This document shows positions 8,012 through 16,739 of a DNA stretch of 43,791 nt, piece after piece. The notes below the pieces were generated by a model. The model saw only the letters and a program-made list of their open reading frames with translations. It made no database searches and was not told where the DNA came from. Source of the stretch: Hyphomicrobiaceae bacterium (GTDB lineage: Bacteria; Pseudomonadota; Alphaproteobacteria; Rhizobiales; Xanthobacteraceae); contig CANJBX010000028.1 in the NCBI GenBank assembly GCA_947472885.1, forward strand, positions 1 to 43,791, in the 5' to 3' direction. The position numbers and the translations under genes were made by a program. Numbering within the stretch: the stretch's first letter is position 1; each line of letters begins with the position of its first letter.

Positions 8012-8431
8012 ATGCCCGAACCTGAAAATCCCGCCCCGCCGTCCGCACCGCCGCCGCTCGAACCGGCGCTGCGCGCCATCGCCATGCCGGCGGATTCCAA
8101 CGCCAATGGCGACATTTTCGGCGGCTGGCTGCTGTCCCAGATGGATCTGGCCGGCTCTTCCGTGGCGATCCGCCGCGCCCAGAGCCGGGTCGCCACCGTC
8201 GCCGTGACGGGCATGAGCTTCCGCCGGCCGGTCTTCATCGGCGACGAAGTGACCTGCTACGCCGAGGTCATGAAGGTTGGGCACACCTCGATCACGGTAC
8301 GGATCGAAAGCTGGGTCCGCCGCAGCCGGGGCGGCATGGGCGACGCGCCGATTGCCGTCACCGACGGCATCTTCACCTATGTCGCCATCGGCGAGGACGG
8401 CAAACCCCGCCCGGTCCCGGCCGAAGGCTGA
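8012..8431 (+). CDS. Acyl-CoA thioesterase, YciA-like
   Basis: This 139-residue hot-dog-fold protein hydrolyses acyl-CoA thioesters. The family segment ALRAIAMPADSNANGDIFGG holds the Asn/Asp active-site region, and the following WLLSQMDLAG is the central helix. VTGMSFRRPVFIGDEV is the typical second half of the fold. The residues before about 20 are proline-rich and may be a linker. The ATG at 8012 has only a weak GAG upstream; no other start fits better. The gene points into the beta-oxidation genes but is 190 bases from FadE, so co-transcription is uncertain. It could relieve acyl-CoA build-up. Confidence 0.88.
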   Translation: MPEPENPAPPSAPPPLEPALRAIAMPADSNANGDIFGGWLLSQMDLAGSSVAIRRAQSRVATVAVTGMSFRRPVFIGDEVTCYAEVMKVGHTSITVRIESWVRRSRGGMGDAPIAVTDGIFTYVAIGEDGKPRPVPAEG

Positions 8432-8621
8432 CGCTGCCGGTTACCCGCCCGGTCCGGCCTGTTCACGGCCGTTTGAGCAGCCAAAAGCCACATTTTGACA
8501 ATTTCATCACGTTTTCCGTGCGAGAATCCCTGCGTGCACGATTGAGTCGGCCGCTCCCGCAGAGTGGCCCGGAACTTCAGGTTCATTGGCCCGTTCCCAC
8601 TGCGGCATTGGCAGGTGTGCA

Positions 8622-10880
8622 ATGGCTGATTTTCGTCGGGACTACCTCACGCGTTACATCTTCGGCTGGGCCAGGAAAGTGCTGCCCAGCCTGTCCTCCA
8701 CCGAGCGCGAGGCCATCGAGGCCGGCAACGTGTGGTGGGACGCCGACCTGTTCACCGGCAATCCTGACTGGGCCAAGCTGCTGGCGTTCGCGCCGGCCAA
8801 ACTGACCACGGAAGAACAAGCCTTCCTCGACGGGCCGGTCGAGGAACTCTGCGCCATGCTCGACGAATGGAAGATCACCTGGGAACACCGTGATCTGCCC
8901 AAGGAAGCCTGGGACTTCCTCAAGGCCAAGCGCTTCTTCGCCATGATTATCCCGAAGCAGTACGGCGGGCTCGGCTTCTCCGCGACCGCGCATTCGGAAG
9001 TCGTGCGCAAACTCTCGACGCGCTCCGTCACCGCCGCCGTCACCGCCATGGTGCCGAATTCGCTTGGACCCGGCGAACTGCTGATGATGTTCGGCACCGA
9101 CGAGCAGCGCAATTACTGGCTGCCGCGCCTTGCAGCCGGCATTGAAATTCCCTGCTTCGGACTAACCTCACCGGAAGCCGGTTCCGATGCCGCGTCGATG
9201 ATCGACAGCGGCGTCGTCTGCAAAGGCATGTTCGAGGGCAAGGAAGTTCTTGGCATAAGGCTCAACTGGCACAAGCGCTACATCACGCTCGGTCCCGTCG
9301 CGACGGTGCTGGGCCTCGCGTTCAAGCTCACCGATCCTGACCGCCTGCTCGGCAGCGAAGAAAATCCTGGCATCACCGTCGCGCTGGTGCCGACAAATTT
9401 GCCGGGCGTTTCGATTGGCCGCCGCCACCTGCCCGGCCTGCATGTGTTCCAGAACGGCCCGAACTGGGGCGACAACGTCTTTATCCCGGTCGATCACATC
9501 ATCGGCGGCGCACCGCAGGCCGGCAAAGGCTGGAAGATGCTGATGAGCGCGCTCGCAGCGGGCCGCGGCATTTCGCTGCCGTCGCTGTCGGCAGCGGGAG
9601 CCGCGTACTGCGCGCACACCACCGGCGCATACTCGCGCATCCGCGAGCAATTCCATCTTCCCATCGGCAAGTTCGAGGCGATCCAGGAACGCCTCGGCCG
9701 CATGGCCGCGACCGCCTACCTGCTCGACGGCGCGCGCCGCATGACGACGGCGAGCATCGACGCCGGGCATCATCCCGCCGTCGTCACCGCCATCATGAAG
9801 GGCCAGGCCACCGACCGGCTTCGCGTCAGCGTCAACGACGCCATGGACGTCCACGGCGGCAAGGCCGTCATCGAAGGCCCGCAAAACTACATGGGCGCGC
9901 TCTATCGCGCGGTGCCCATCGGCATCACCGTCGAAGGCGCCAATATCGTCACCCGCGCGCTGATCCAGTTCGGTCAGGGCTCGATCCGCAGTCACCCATG
10001 GGTGCTGAAGGAAATGCTGGCGCTGGAGGCGAACGACCTCGACGCTTTCGACAAGTCGTTCTGGGGCCATGTCGGCCACAGCGTCACCAACGCGTTCCGC
10101 GCCTGGGGCCGCGCCTGGAGCGGCGGCGTCCTCGCACCCGCGCCGGATGCCGGCCCGACCACGCCTTATTACCGGCAGCTTGGCCGCTATTCCTCGGCCT
10201 TCGCGCTGTGCGTCGATTTCGCGCTGCTGACGCTCGGCGGCGACCTCAAGCGCAAGGAAATGATTTCCGCGCGCTTCGGCGACATTCTCTCCGAACTCTA
10301 TCTGTTGTCTGCCGTGCTCAAACGCTGGAACGACGAAGGCCGCCAGATGGCGGACCTGCCGCTGGTCGAGTGGAGCATGGAAGCCGGATTCGCCACCATG
10401 GCGCAGCGGTTCGACGAGATCCTCGCCAACTTCCCGGTGCGTCCGGTGGCGTGGCTCATGCGGTTCATGATCCTGCCGCTCGGACCCCGCCATCGCGGAC
10501 CGCAGGATGCGCTGACCCGCGCCTGCGCCAATATCCTGATGGAGCCGTCGGCGACCCGCGACCGCGTCACCACCGGGCTTTATCAGCCAACCGACGATAG
10601 CGGCGTGGCGCGGCTCAACCGTGCGTTCAAGCTCGTGGTCGCGGCGCAGCCGCTGCGCGACCGGATGCGCAAGGCGCGCATCACCGACATCAAGAAGGCG
10701 CGCGAGAGCGGCGTCATCAACGAGAGAGAAGCGACGCAACTCGAAGCGCTCGCCAAGGCCGTCGCCGATGTCGTCAACGTCGATGATTTCTCGCCGGACG
10801 AACTGACCCATGGCGAACAACACCAGCCGAACGAAAAACGGGGAGACGTGCCATCGCCAGTTCATCACGCGGCGGAGTAG
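8622..10880 (+). CDS. fadE: Acyl-CoA dehydrogenase, FadE-like
   Basis: The protein has 752 residues and catalyses the first oxidation of fatty acyl-CoA to trans-2-enoyl-CoA with FAD. The N-terminal helical region holds PKQYGGLGFSATAHSEV, the middle domain has CFGLTSPEAGSDAAS (FAD binding), and the C-terminal helical domain carries DVHGGKAVIEGP. A further C-terminal extension from about residue 490 corresponds to the FadE-specific domain (DUF1974). The length suits the large FadE class. ATG 8622 is preceded by AGGTG; the same frame can start at TTG 8586 with 12 extra residues. It is the first gene of a three-gene set with the thiolase and the FadJ-like protein, and its 3' end overlaps the thiolase's N-terminal coding frame by 28 bases. 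Confidence 0.93.
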   Translation: MADFRRDYLTRYIFGWARKVLPSLSSTEREAIEAGNVWWDADLFTGNPDWAKLLAFAPAKLTTEEQAFLDGPVEELCAMLDEWKITWEHRDLPKEAWDFLKAKRFFAMIIPKQYGGLGFSATAHSEVVRKLSTRSVTAAVTAMVPNSLGPGELLMMFGTDEQRNYWLPRLAAGIEIPCFGLTSPEAGSDAASMIDSGVVCKGMFEGKEVLGIRLNWHKRYITLGPVATVLGLAFKLTDPDRLLGSEENPGITVALVPTNLPGVSIGRRHLPGLHVFQNGPNWGDNVFIPVDHIIGGAPQAGKGWKMLMSALAAGRGISLPSLSAAGAAYCAHTTGAYSRIREQFHLPIGKFEAIQERLGRMAATAYLLDGARRMTTASIDAGHHPAVVTAIMKGQATDRLRVSVNDAMDVHGGKAVIEGPQNYMGALYRAVPIGITVEGANIVTRALIQFGQGSIRSHPWVLKEMLALEANDLDAFDKSFWGHVGHSVTNAFRAWGRAWSGGVLAPAPDAGPTTPYYRQLGRYSSAFALCVDFALLTLGGDLKRKEMISARFGDILSELYLLSAVLKRWNDEGRQMADLPLVEWSMEAGFATMAQRFDEILANFPVRPVAWLMRFMILPLGPRHRGPQDALTRACANILMEPSATRDRVTTGLYQPTDDSGVARLNRAFKLVVAAQPLRDRMRKARITDIKKARESGVINEREATQLEALAKAVADVVNVDDFSPDELTHGEQHQPNEKRGDVPSPVHHAAE

Positions 10881-12160
10881 ACCGTCCGGTCTATCTCATC
10901 GACGGCAGCCGCACGCCGTTCCTCAAGGCAAAAGGCATCGGCCCCTTCACGCCGGTCGATCTGGCGGTCCAGTGCGGGCGGCCGCTGCTGCTGCGCCAGC
11001 CGTTTTCGCCGGATGCGTTCGATCAGGTCATCCTCGGCTGCGTCAATGTCATCGCCGATGAAATGAACCCCGCGCGCATCGCCGCGCTGCGGCTCGGCAT
11101 GGGCGAGGCGATGACGGCCTTCACCGTGCAGATCAACTGCGGCTCCGGCATGCAGTCCATCGACACGGCGTACCAATATATCAAGGAAGGCCGCTCGGAC
11201 CTGATCCTTGCCGGCGGCGCGGAAGCGCTGTCGCACGCGCCGCTCGTCTACAACCGCCAGGCCGTGCAGTTCTTCGGCGCGATGTTCATGGCGCGCACGT
11301 TCATGCAGCGCCTCGCTACGTTTGCGACACTGCGGCCGTCGATGTTCTTCAAGCCGGTCATCGGACTTGAGCGCGGCCTTACCGACCCCGTCGTCGAACT
11401 CAACATGGGACAGACCGCCGAGATCGTCGCCCATGTGTTCGGCATCAGCCGCCGCGACGCCGACGAATTCGCCGCCGAGAGCCAGAACCGCCTCGCCAGG
11501 GCGCAGGCCGACAAGGTGTTCGACGGCGAACTCGAACCGATGTTTGCGCGCAATGGCAAGGTCTACGAATTCGACGACGGCGTGCGGCCGGACTCGACCG
11601 CCGACCAGCTCGCCAAGCTCAAGCCGGCGTTCGAGCGCCCTTGGGGCAAGGTGACGCCGGGCAATTCCTCGCAGATCACCGACGGCGCATCCTGGGTCAT
11701 CGTCGCCTCAGAAGACGCCGTGCAGAAACACGGCCTGACCCCGAAGGCGCGCATCGTCGATAGCCAGTGGTCGGCGCTCGACCCGTCCGTGATGGGGCTT
11801 GGCCCTGCCCTGTGTTCGGCGGAAATCCTCAAGCGGCAGAACGTGGCGCTTGCCGACATCGACCTGTGGGAACTCAACGAAGCCTTCGCCGCGCAGGTGC
11901 TGGGCTGCGTCGCCGCGCTCAACGACGACAAGTTTTGCCGCGAGGTGCTGCACCATGACGGCCCGCTTGGCAAAATCCCGCGCGAACGGCTGAACGTCGA
12001 TGGCGGCGCGATTGGCCTTGGCCATCCGGTCGGCGCCAGCGGCAACCGCATCGTGCTGCACCTGATGAACAGCCTGAAGCGGCTCGGCAAGAAGCGCGGC
12101 ATCGCCAGCCAGTGCGTCGGCGGCGGCCAGGGCGGCGCCATGATGATCGAAGCGGTGTAA
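10853..12160 (+). CDS. Acetyl-CoA C-acyltransferase (thiolase), FadI-like, with non-canonical start
   Basis: The thiolase cleaves 3-ketoacyl-CoA to acetyl-CoA and a shortened acyl-CoA. The catalytic Cys is in INCGSGMQS, the NEAF motif in LWELNEAFAAQ, the catalytic His in GLGHPVGASG and the second Cys in SQCVGGGQGG. Thiolase sequence extends upstream of the first ATG (11063) back to about 10883 (RPVYLIDGSRTPF). Yet that frame holds no ATG, GTG or TTG after its upstream stop at 10784-10786. ATC at 10853, with GGGGAG exactly 7 bases upstream, is the best start. It gives 435 residues, close to the usual FadI length of about 436; starting at 11063 would give 365 and remove the first strand of the fold. 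The frame overlaps the end of FadE by 28 bases. Confidence 0.85.
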   Translation: MASSSRGGVDRPVYLIDGSRTPFLKAKGIGPFTPVDLAVQCGRPLLLRQPFSPDAFDQVILGCVNVIADEMNPARIAALRLGMGEAMTAFTVQINCGSGMQSIDTAYQYIKEGRSDLILAGGAEALSHAPLVYNRQAVQFFGAMFMARTFMQRLATFATLRPSMFFKPVIGLERGLTDPVVELNMGQTAEIVAHVFGISRRDADEFAAESQNRLARAQADKVFDGELEPMFARNGKVYEFDDGVRPDSTADQLAKLKPAFERPWGKVTPGNSSQITDGASWVIVASEDAVQKHGLTPKARIVDSQWSALDPSVMGLGPALCSAEILKRQNVALADIDLWELNEAFAAQVLGCVAALNDDKFCREVLHHDGPLGKIPRERLNVDGGAIGLGHPVGASGNRIVLHLMNSLKRLGKKRGIASQCVGGGQGGAMMIEAV

Positions 12161-12162
12161 AA

Positions 12163-14280
12163 ATGCCCAATAAAGAACAACACGTGATGGACACCCTCGC
12201 CGCTCACAATCTCGAACTCGGCCCGTTTGATGGCACTGCCAGCCACGCCCCGGCGCTTTCCACCGGCCCGTGGAAAAACTGGAAAATGGCGCGCGACGAC
12301 AACAACGTTGCGTGGCTGTTGATCGACCGGGCCGGCGCCAGCGCCAACACGCTCTCGGCCGACGTCATCACCGAACTCGCCGACATCGTTGGCGTACTCG
12401 AAAAGGATTTGCCGAAAGGCGTCGTGCTGCGCTCGGCAAAGAAATCCGGCTTCATCGCCGGCGCCGACATCAACATGTTCAAGGGCGCGAGCGCCGCGGA
12501 AATTTCGGCGGCGCTGACACAGGCGCACGCGATCATCGACCGGCTCGACGCGCTCAAGTGCCCGACCGTCGCCGTGATCCACGGCTTCTGCCTCGGCGGC
12601 GGCCTCGAGGTTGCGCTTGCCTGCGACTACCGGATCGCCACGGAAGATGCGCGGCTCGGCTTTCCCGAAGTCCTGCTCGGCCTGCACCCGGGCCTTGGCG
12701 GCACGGTGCGGCTGACGCGGCTCATCAATCCCGTTGAGGCCATGACCGACATGCTGACCGGGCGCAACATCGGCGCCCGCAAGGCCAAGTCGCTCGGCCT
12801 CGTCGATGCCGTTACGGAAGAACGCCACATCAGGAGCGCCGTGAAGGATGCGGTCGATGGCAAGCTGCGCACCAACCGCGCGGGCTTCTCGATTACGGCA
12901 CTCAACAGCGGTCTCGCGCGCGGCTTCCTCGCCGGCAGGATGCGCAAGCAGGCCGATGAAAAGGCCCCGCACACCAATTACCCCGCGCCGTTCGCGCTGA
13001 TCGACCTGTGGGAAAAGCACGGCGGCAACACGCTGCGCATGCAGCACGCGGAAATCGCCTCGTTCGGCCGCCTGATCGAAACCCCGGCCTCGAAAAATCT
13101 CGTCCGCGTATTCTTCCTGCGCGAGAAGCTCAAGGCCCTCGCCGGCAACGACTGGAAGGGCCAGCGCGTCCACGTCATCGGCGCCGGCGCCATGGGCGGC
13201 GACATCGCGGCATGGTGCGCCTGGAACGGCCTCAACGTCACGCTCGCCGACATGAAGGCCGCACCACTCAGCGGCGCGATCAAGCGCGCGGCGGACCTTT
13301 ACGGCAAGCTCAGCCGCAAGCGCAGCGAGATCCGCGATGCGCTCGATCGCCTGACGCCGGATCTGACCGGCGAAGGCGTGCGCTCGGCCGACCTCATCAT
13401 CGAGGCGGTGCCGGAAATCCTGTCGCTCAAGCAGAAGGTCTATGCGGCGACCGAAGCGAAAATGAAGCCCGGCGCGATCCTCGCCACCAACACGTCCAGC
13501 ATTCCGCTGGAACAGTTGCGCGAGGGCCTGAAATATCCCGACCGCTTCATCGGCCTGCACTTCTTCAATCCGGTGTCGCGTCTGCAGCTGGTCGAAATCG
13601 TCGGCCACGACAAGGCCTCGCCGGAAGCCATCGCCGGGGGCAAAGCCTTTCTGGGACAGATCGACCGCCTGCCCTGCCCGGTCAAAAGCGCGCCGGGTTT
13701 TCTGGTCAACCGCGCGCTGATGCCCTACCTGATGGAAGCCCTCATCATGCTCGACGAAGGCATGAAGAAGGAAGTCATCGACCAGGCCGCGGAAGATTTC
13801 GGCATGCCGATGGGCCCGATTGAACTCGCCGACGAGGTCGGCCTCGGCATCTGCCTGCACGTCGCCGAAGTGCTGACGCAGCAGCTGCCGCGCCCGATGC
13901 CGCAAGCGCCGCAATGGCTCAAGGACAAGGTGACCAGGGGCGAACTCGGCAAGAAGACCGGCAAGGGTCTTTACGAGTGGAAGAACGGCCGCGCCGTGAA
14001 GGAAAGCAACACGACGCACTCGGATCGGGAACACATCGACCGCATGATCCTGCCGATGGTCGATGTCTGCGTGACGTGCCTGCGCGAAGGCGTCGTCAAC
14101 GACGAGGACGAGGTCGATGCCTCGATGATCTTCGCCACCGGCTTTGCGCCGTTCCGCGGCGGCCCGATGCACTACGCGCGCGAGCGCGGCATCGCCGACG
14201 TCAAGGCATCGCTGGAACGGCTGGCGGCGAAATACGGCGACAGGTTCAAGCCCGATCCGGGCTGGGATGCGCTGAAGTAA
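12163..14280 (+). CDS. FadJ/FadB-like multifunctional fatty-acid oxidation protein
   Basis: The protein has 705 residues. The N-terminal enoyl-CoA hydratase domain (about residues 35-225) has the oxyanion segments FIAGADINMF and HGFCLGGGLEVALACDYRIA. A 3-hydroxyacyl-CoA dehydrogenase domain follows, with VHVIGAGAMGGDIA near residue 330 (NAD binding) and GLHFFNPV near 465. Its C-terminal helical part is duplicated and ends near ATGFAPFRGGP. It hydrates enoyl-CoA and oxidises the 3-hydroxyacyl-CoA, feeding the thiolase just upstream. The start at ATG 12163 lies 2 bases after the thiolase stop with a weak ribosome-binding site; ATG 12187 is an alternative. Translational coupling is likely. Confidence 0.93.
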   Translation: MPNKEQHVMDTLAAHNLELGPFDGTASHAPALSTGPWKNWKMARDDNNVAWLLIDRAGASANTLSADVITELADIVGVLEKDLPKGVVLRSAKKSGFIAGADINMFKGASAAEISAALTQAHAIIDRLDALKCPTVAVIHGFCLGGGLEVALACDYRIATEDARLGFPEVLLGLHPGLGGTVRLTRLINPVEAMTDMLTGRNIGARKAKSLGLVDAVTEERHIRSAVKDAVDGKLRTNRAGFSITALNSGLARGFLAGRMRKQADEKAPHTNYPAPFALIDLWEKHGGNTLRMQHAEIASFGRLIETPASKNLVRVFFLREKLKALAGNDWKGQRVHVIGAGAMGGDIAAWCAWNGLNVTLADMKAAPLSGAIKRAADLYGKLSRKRSEIRDALDRLTPDLTGEGVRSADLIIEAVPEILSLKQKVYAATEAKMKPGAILATNTSSIPLEQLREGLKYPDRFIGLHFFNPVSRLQLVEIVGHDKASPEAIAGGKAFLGQIDRLPCPVKSAPGFLVNRALMPYLMEALIMLDEGMKKEVIDQAAEDFGMPMGPIELADEVGLGICLHVAEVLTQQLPRPMPQAPQWLKDKVTRGELGKKTGKGLYEWKNGRAVKESNTTHSDREHIDRMILPMVDVCVTCLREGVVNDEDEVDASMIFATGFAPFRGGPMHYARERGIADVKASLERLAAKYGDRFKPDPGWDALK

Positions 14281-14296
14281 GGCCGAGCGCGGGAAA

Positions 14297-14371
14297 CGTA
14301 GGGCGGGTTAGGCGAAGCCGTAACCCGCGGCGATGTTGGCGGATTACGCCTGACGGCTAATCCGCCCTACG
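14297..14371. repeat. Intergenic inverted repeat
   Basis: The outer arms CGTAGGGCGGGTTA (14297-14310) and TAATCCGCCCTACG (14358-14371) are inverted copies with one mismatch. They enclose further short palindromic sequence (GGCGAAGCCGTAACCC, then TTACGCCTGACGG). It lies just after the FadJ-like gene. Repeats with these ends are, from general knowledge, dispersed in Bradyrhizobium-like genomes. Confidence 0.6.
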
Positions 14372-14526
14372 AGGCCACGAAATCCAAGCTTGGCGGCCAC
14401 CACACGGCGCGATCACAAAAGCGTGCGGCCGTTGTCACTTTCACCCCGCTATATTGTCAAATATGCCACTGCCGCCTACACCCGAAATCGGCGATTTGCA
14501 CACCGTCAGCAACAACTGGAGTGTGA

Positions 14527-14805
14527 ATGATGAAGCGTTATCTGATCGAGCGGAATATCCCCGGCGTCGGCGGTCTCAATCGCGAGCAGCTCAAGGGTGC
14601 AGCAGAGGCTTCCAATGCGGCGCTGGCGAAACTGTCGGGCAAGGTGCAGTGGGTGGAATCCTATGTCGTGGAAGACCAGACGTTCTGCGTCTATCTCGCC
14701 GACAGCCCGGCGTCGGTCCAGGAGCACGCAAAGCTCAGCGGCTTCCCGGCCAACAAGGTCACTGAGGTACGCACTGTCATCAGCCCGATGACGGCTATCG
14801 CCTGA
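14527..14805 (+). CDS. DUF4242 family small protein
   Basis: This 92-residue protein begins MMKRYLIERNIPGVGGLNRE and has the compact ferredoxin-like pattern of DUF4242 proteins, whose function is not established. The middle segment WVESYVVEDQTFCVYLADSPA is the family core. The start at 14527 has CTGGAGTG upstream; the next codon is also ATG. It stands between a repeat element and the GlxA-type regulator gene, which starts 76 bases after its stop on the same strand. Confidence 0.75.
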   Translation: MMKRYLIERNIPGVGGLNREQLKGAAEASNAALAKLSGKVQWVESYVVEDQTFCVYLADSPASVQEHAKLSGFPANKVTEVRTVISPMTAIA

Positions 14806-14881
14806 TCCAGCGCGCCGCCGCGCCGCAAGGCCGGCGGCGCGTTCTCCTTCCATCTGGCTCACCTACCGCGAGAACACGCAG

Positions 14882-15979
14882 ATGGCCCGAACAGTAAAAT
14901 CCGCAGGCCGAAAAAGCCGCGGCACGCACCTGAAGCAGCCGGCAAAAGACGGCAACCCGGTGCTGGATGTAACCGTCGTGCTGCTCGAAGCCGGATACGC
15001 CTCGACGGCGATTGGGCCGATTGAGGTGTTCCATTCCGCCGGCATGCTGTGGAACTGGCTTCAGGGCGAAACCATCCAGTCGCGGGTCCGCGTAACGGTC
15101 GCCTCGATTGACGGCGGCAGCGTGACCGGCATTTGCGGGCTGGGACTGGTGCAGCAATGCGCGATCCACGACATCAAGAAAACCGACATCATCATCCTGC
15201 CGCCTTCCGGCTGGGATGTGGTCGGCGAGATCGCACAAAATACCGCGCTGCTGCCATGGCTGAAAAAATGGCACGCCAAAGGCGCGCATATCGCAGGCAT
15301 TTGTACCGGCGCCGCCTTCCTTGCGGAATGCGGATTGCTCAATGGCCGGCGGGCGACGACACACTGGGCGCTCGCGGATGTTCTGCGCGATCGCTATCCC
15401 AAGGTGCTGTGGGAGCCCGATCAGGTCGTGACCGAGGACAATCGCCTGCTGTGCAGCGGCGGCGTCTATGCTTCCATCGACCTCAGCCTGTATCTCGTCG
15501 AGAAATTCTGCGGCCACGAAATCGCCGTGCAGGTCGCTAAATCGCTCCTCGTCAGCATGCCGCGCACACGCCAGTCCGGCTATTCGGTGTCGCCGCTGTC
15601 ACGGCCGCATGCGGACGACAAGATCAGGCAGGCGGAAGACTACCTGCAAAAACATTTCGACGGCGACGTTTCAATCGAGACGCTCGGCAAGCACACCGGC
15701 ATGGGCGCGCGCAACTTCATCCGCCGCTTCAAGGCCGCGACCGGCCGCCTGCCCGGCGCCTACATCCAGCTGTTGCGGGTGGCGGCCGCCAAGGAACTGC
15801 TGGAACAGGGCGCCATGTCGATCCAGAGCGTGTGCGCCAAAATCGGCTACGAGGATGCCGCGTTCTTCCGCAGCTTGTTCAAGCGCCACACCGGCATGAC
15901 GCCGGCGGAATACCGCACCCGCTTTGCGCAGATGCATTTCGACCGCGGCGAACTCGCGCGCGTGACGGCGGCGCATTGA
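14882..15979 (+). CDS. GlxA-family transcriptional regulator (DJ-1/PfpI plus AraC)
   Basis: The regulator has 365 residues. The N-terminal DJ-1/PfpI-like domain (about residues 28-200) has the nucleophile-elbow segment AGICTGAAFLAECGLL and the strand TDIIILPPSGW, as in GlxA regulators, where the domain is thought to sense a ligand rather than act as an enzyme. The C-terminal AraC-type DNA-binding domain (about residues 250-350) has two helix-turn-helix units; the second, IGYEDAAFFRSLFKRHTGMTP, is a textbook AraC match. The ATG at 14882 has a weak ribosome-binding site. Targets are unknown; the neighbouring DUF4242 gene is one candidate. Confidence 0.9.
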   Translation: MARTVKSAGRKSRGTHLKQPAKDGNPVLDVTVVLLEAGYASTAIGPIEVFHSAGMLWNWLQGETIQSRVRVTVASIDGGSVTGICGLGLVQQCAIHDIKKTDIIILPPSGWDVVGEIAQNTALLPWLKKWHAKGAHIAGICTGAAFLAECGLLNGRRATTHWALADVLRDRYPKVLWEPDQVVTEDNRLLCSGGVYASIDLSLYLVEKFCGHEIAVQVAKSLLVSMPRTRQSGYSVSPLSRPHADDKIRQAEDYLQKHFDGDVSIETLGKHTGMGARNFIRRFKAATGRLPGAYIQLLRVAAAKELLEQGAMSIQSVCAKIGYEDAAFFRSLFKRHTGMTPAEYRTRFAQMHFDRGELARVTAAH

Positions 15980-16041
15980 GACCTGACAACGACGCGGCTT
16001 TTCTCGCTCGGCCTCATCCTGAGGAGCGATGCACAGCAAGC

Positions 16042-16076
16042 GTAGCCCGGGTTGAGCGCGGCGAAATCCGGGCTAC
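16042..16076. repeat. Short palindromic repeat
   Basis: The arms GTAGCCCGG (16042-16050) and CCGGGCTAC (16068-16076) pair perfectly around a 17-base loop. Just upstream, CCTCATCCTGAGGAGCG at 16011-16027 matches one end of the nested repeat at 3067. The element lies between the 3' ends of the convergent regulator and hicB genes. Confidence 0.55.
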
Positions 16077-16085
16077 ATCTGTGCC

Positions 16086-16478
16086 TTATGCCACCAGCGC
16101 CTTCTTCGCAGCCTGCGCGAGATAGCCCGAGCGCGTGAAACCTTCGTTCTCCGCGCGCGCGTCGATCTCGGCCAGCAGATCGGAAGGCAGCGTGACGTTC
16201 ACGCGCACGGACTTCACGATAGGCGCAGGCGCATCGACAAGAATGGCAACGCCGTCGCGGTTCTGCGCATCCGCCATGATGTCTTCGAGCGAAGAAGGCG
16301 CGGGCACAACAATCTTGTCTTCGGCCAATCCTTCGAGATGCAGCGCGAGCGCCTCCACCGCCATCTTCCGCGCTTCATCCAGCGTGCGCCCTGCGGTGAC
16401 GACGCCCGGCAGATCGGGAAACGACACGCCGTAGTCGCTGTCCGGCTCTTTGTGGATCAGTGCAATGTATTGCGTCAT
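16086..16478 (-). CDS. hicB: HicB antitoxin with ribbon-helix-helix DNA-binding tail
   Basis: This 130-residue antitoxin should bind and block the HicA ribonuclease. The N-terminal domain (about residues 1-65) has the HicB pattern SDYGVSFPDLPGVVTAGRTLDEA with EALALHLE. The C-terminal domain (from about residue 88, VKSVRVNVTLPSDLLAEIDARA) is ribbon-helix-helix-like and probably represses the hicAB promoter. ATG 16478 is preceded by GAGGTGAG at good distance. The frame runs open far upstream, but the extension overlaps hicA and is not HicB-like. It starts 5 bases after the hicA stop, so the two form one operon in the order toxin-antitoxin. Confidence 0.93.
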   Translation of the reverse strand: MTQYIALIHKEPDSDYGVSFPDLPGVVTAGRTLDEARKMAVEALALHLEGLAEDKIVVPAPSSLEDIMADAQNRDGVAILVDAPAPIVKSVRVNVTLPSDLLAEIDARAENEGFTRSGYLAQAAKKALVA

Positions 16479-16483
16479 GTGGC

Positions 16484-16672
16484 TCACCTCAGTTTCAGTC
16501 CGGCTTGCTTTTCGATACTGCGAAGCGTTCCCGCAGGCATGTCCCGCTTTGGATGTGGGACCGTCACGCGCCCCGGCTTTGCAGGATGCCTGAACTGAAT
16601 GTGGCTTCCCTTTTGAGCCACCTGCTCCCATCCATCGGCCTTCAAAGCCTTGATAATGTCCGCAGATTTCAT
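16484..16672 (-). CDS. hicA: HicA mRNA interferase toxin
   Basis: This 62-residue toxin has a double-stranded-RNA-binding-like fold and is expected to cleave mRNA. The start MKSADIIKALKADGWEQV is typical of HicA, and the catalytic histidine is His24 in QKGSHIQFRHP. RVTVPHPKRDMPAGTLRSI is the conserved second half. ATG 16672 was chosen because family members begin here. There is no ribosome-binding site; the putative -10 box lies only 8 bases upstream, so the transcript may be leaderless. Longer in-frame starts at 16690 and 16720 would run through both operator palindromes and look unlikely. Confidence 0.92.
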   Translation of the reverse strand: MKSADIIKALKADGWEQVAQKGSHIQFRHPAKPGRVTVPHPKRDMPAGTLRSIEKQAGLKLR

Positions 16673-16674
16673 GA

Positions 16675-16720
16675 GAGTATTTATACACATCACGCTCTGG
16701 CGACAAGTGTATAAATACAC
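16675..16720 (-). promoter_or_regulatory. hicAB promoter with twin operators
   Basis: Two near-identical 14-bp palindromes lie before hicA. One is at 16675-16688 (plus strand GAGTATTTATACAC) and one at 16707-16720 (GTGTATAAATACAC). Their starts are 32 bp apart, about three helical turns, so two repressor dimers would sit on one DNA face. On the minus strand, TATAAA inside the first operator is a plausible -10 box and CTTGTC about 16 bp upstream a plausible -35 box. HicB binding would cover the -10 box. Confidence 0.6.
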
Positions 16721-16739
16721 ACTCTAGATATATGTTTTT

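Noticed and set aside
10810-10880. Programmed -1 frameshift joining FadE and the thiolase
   Set aside because: The shift direction would suit, but no slippery heptamer is present near GAAAAACGG, and a well-spaced ribosome-binding site precedes ATC 10853.
11563-14172. An 869-residue antisense frame opposite the thiolase and FadJ-like genes
   Set aside because: A GC-rich shadow of well-supported genes; no ribosome-binding site or family features.
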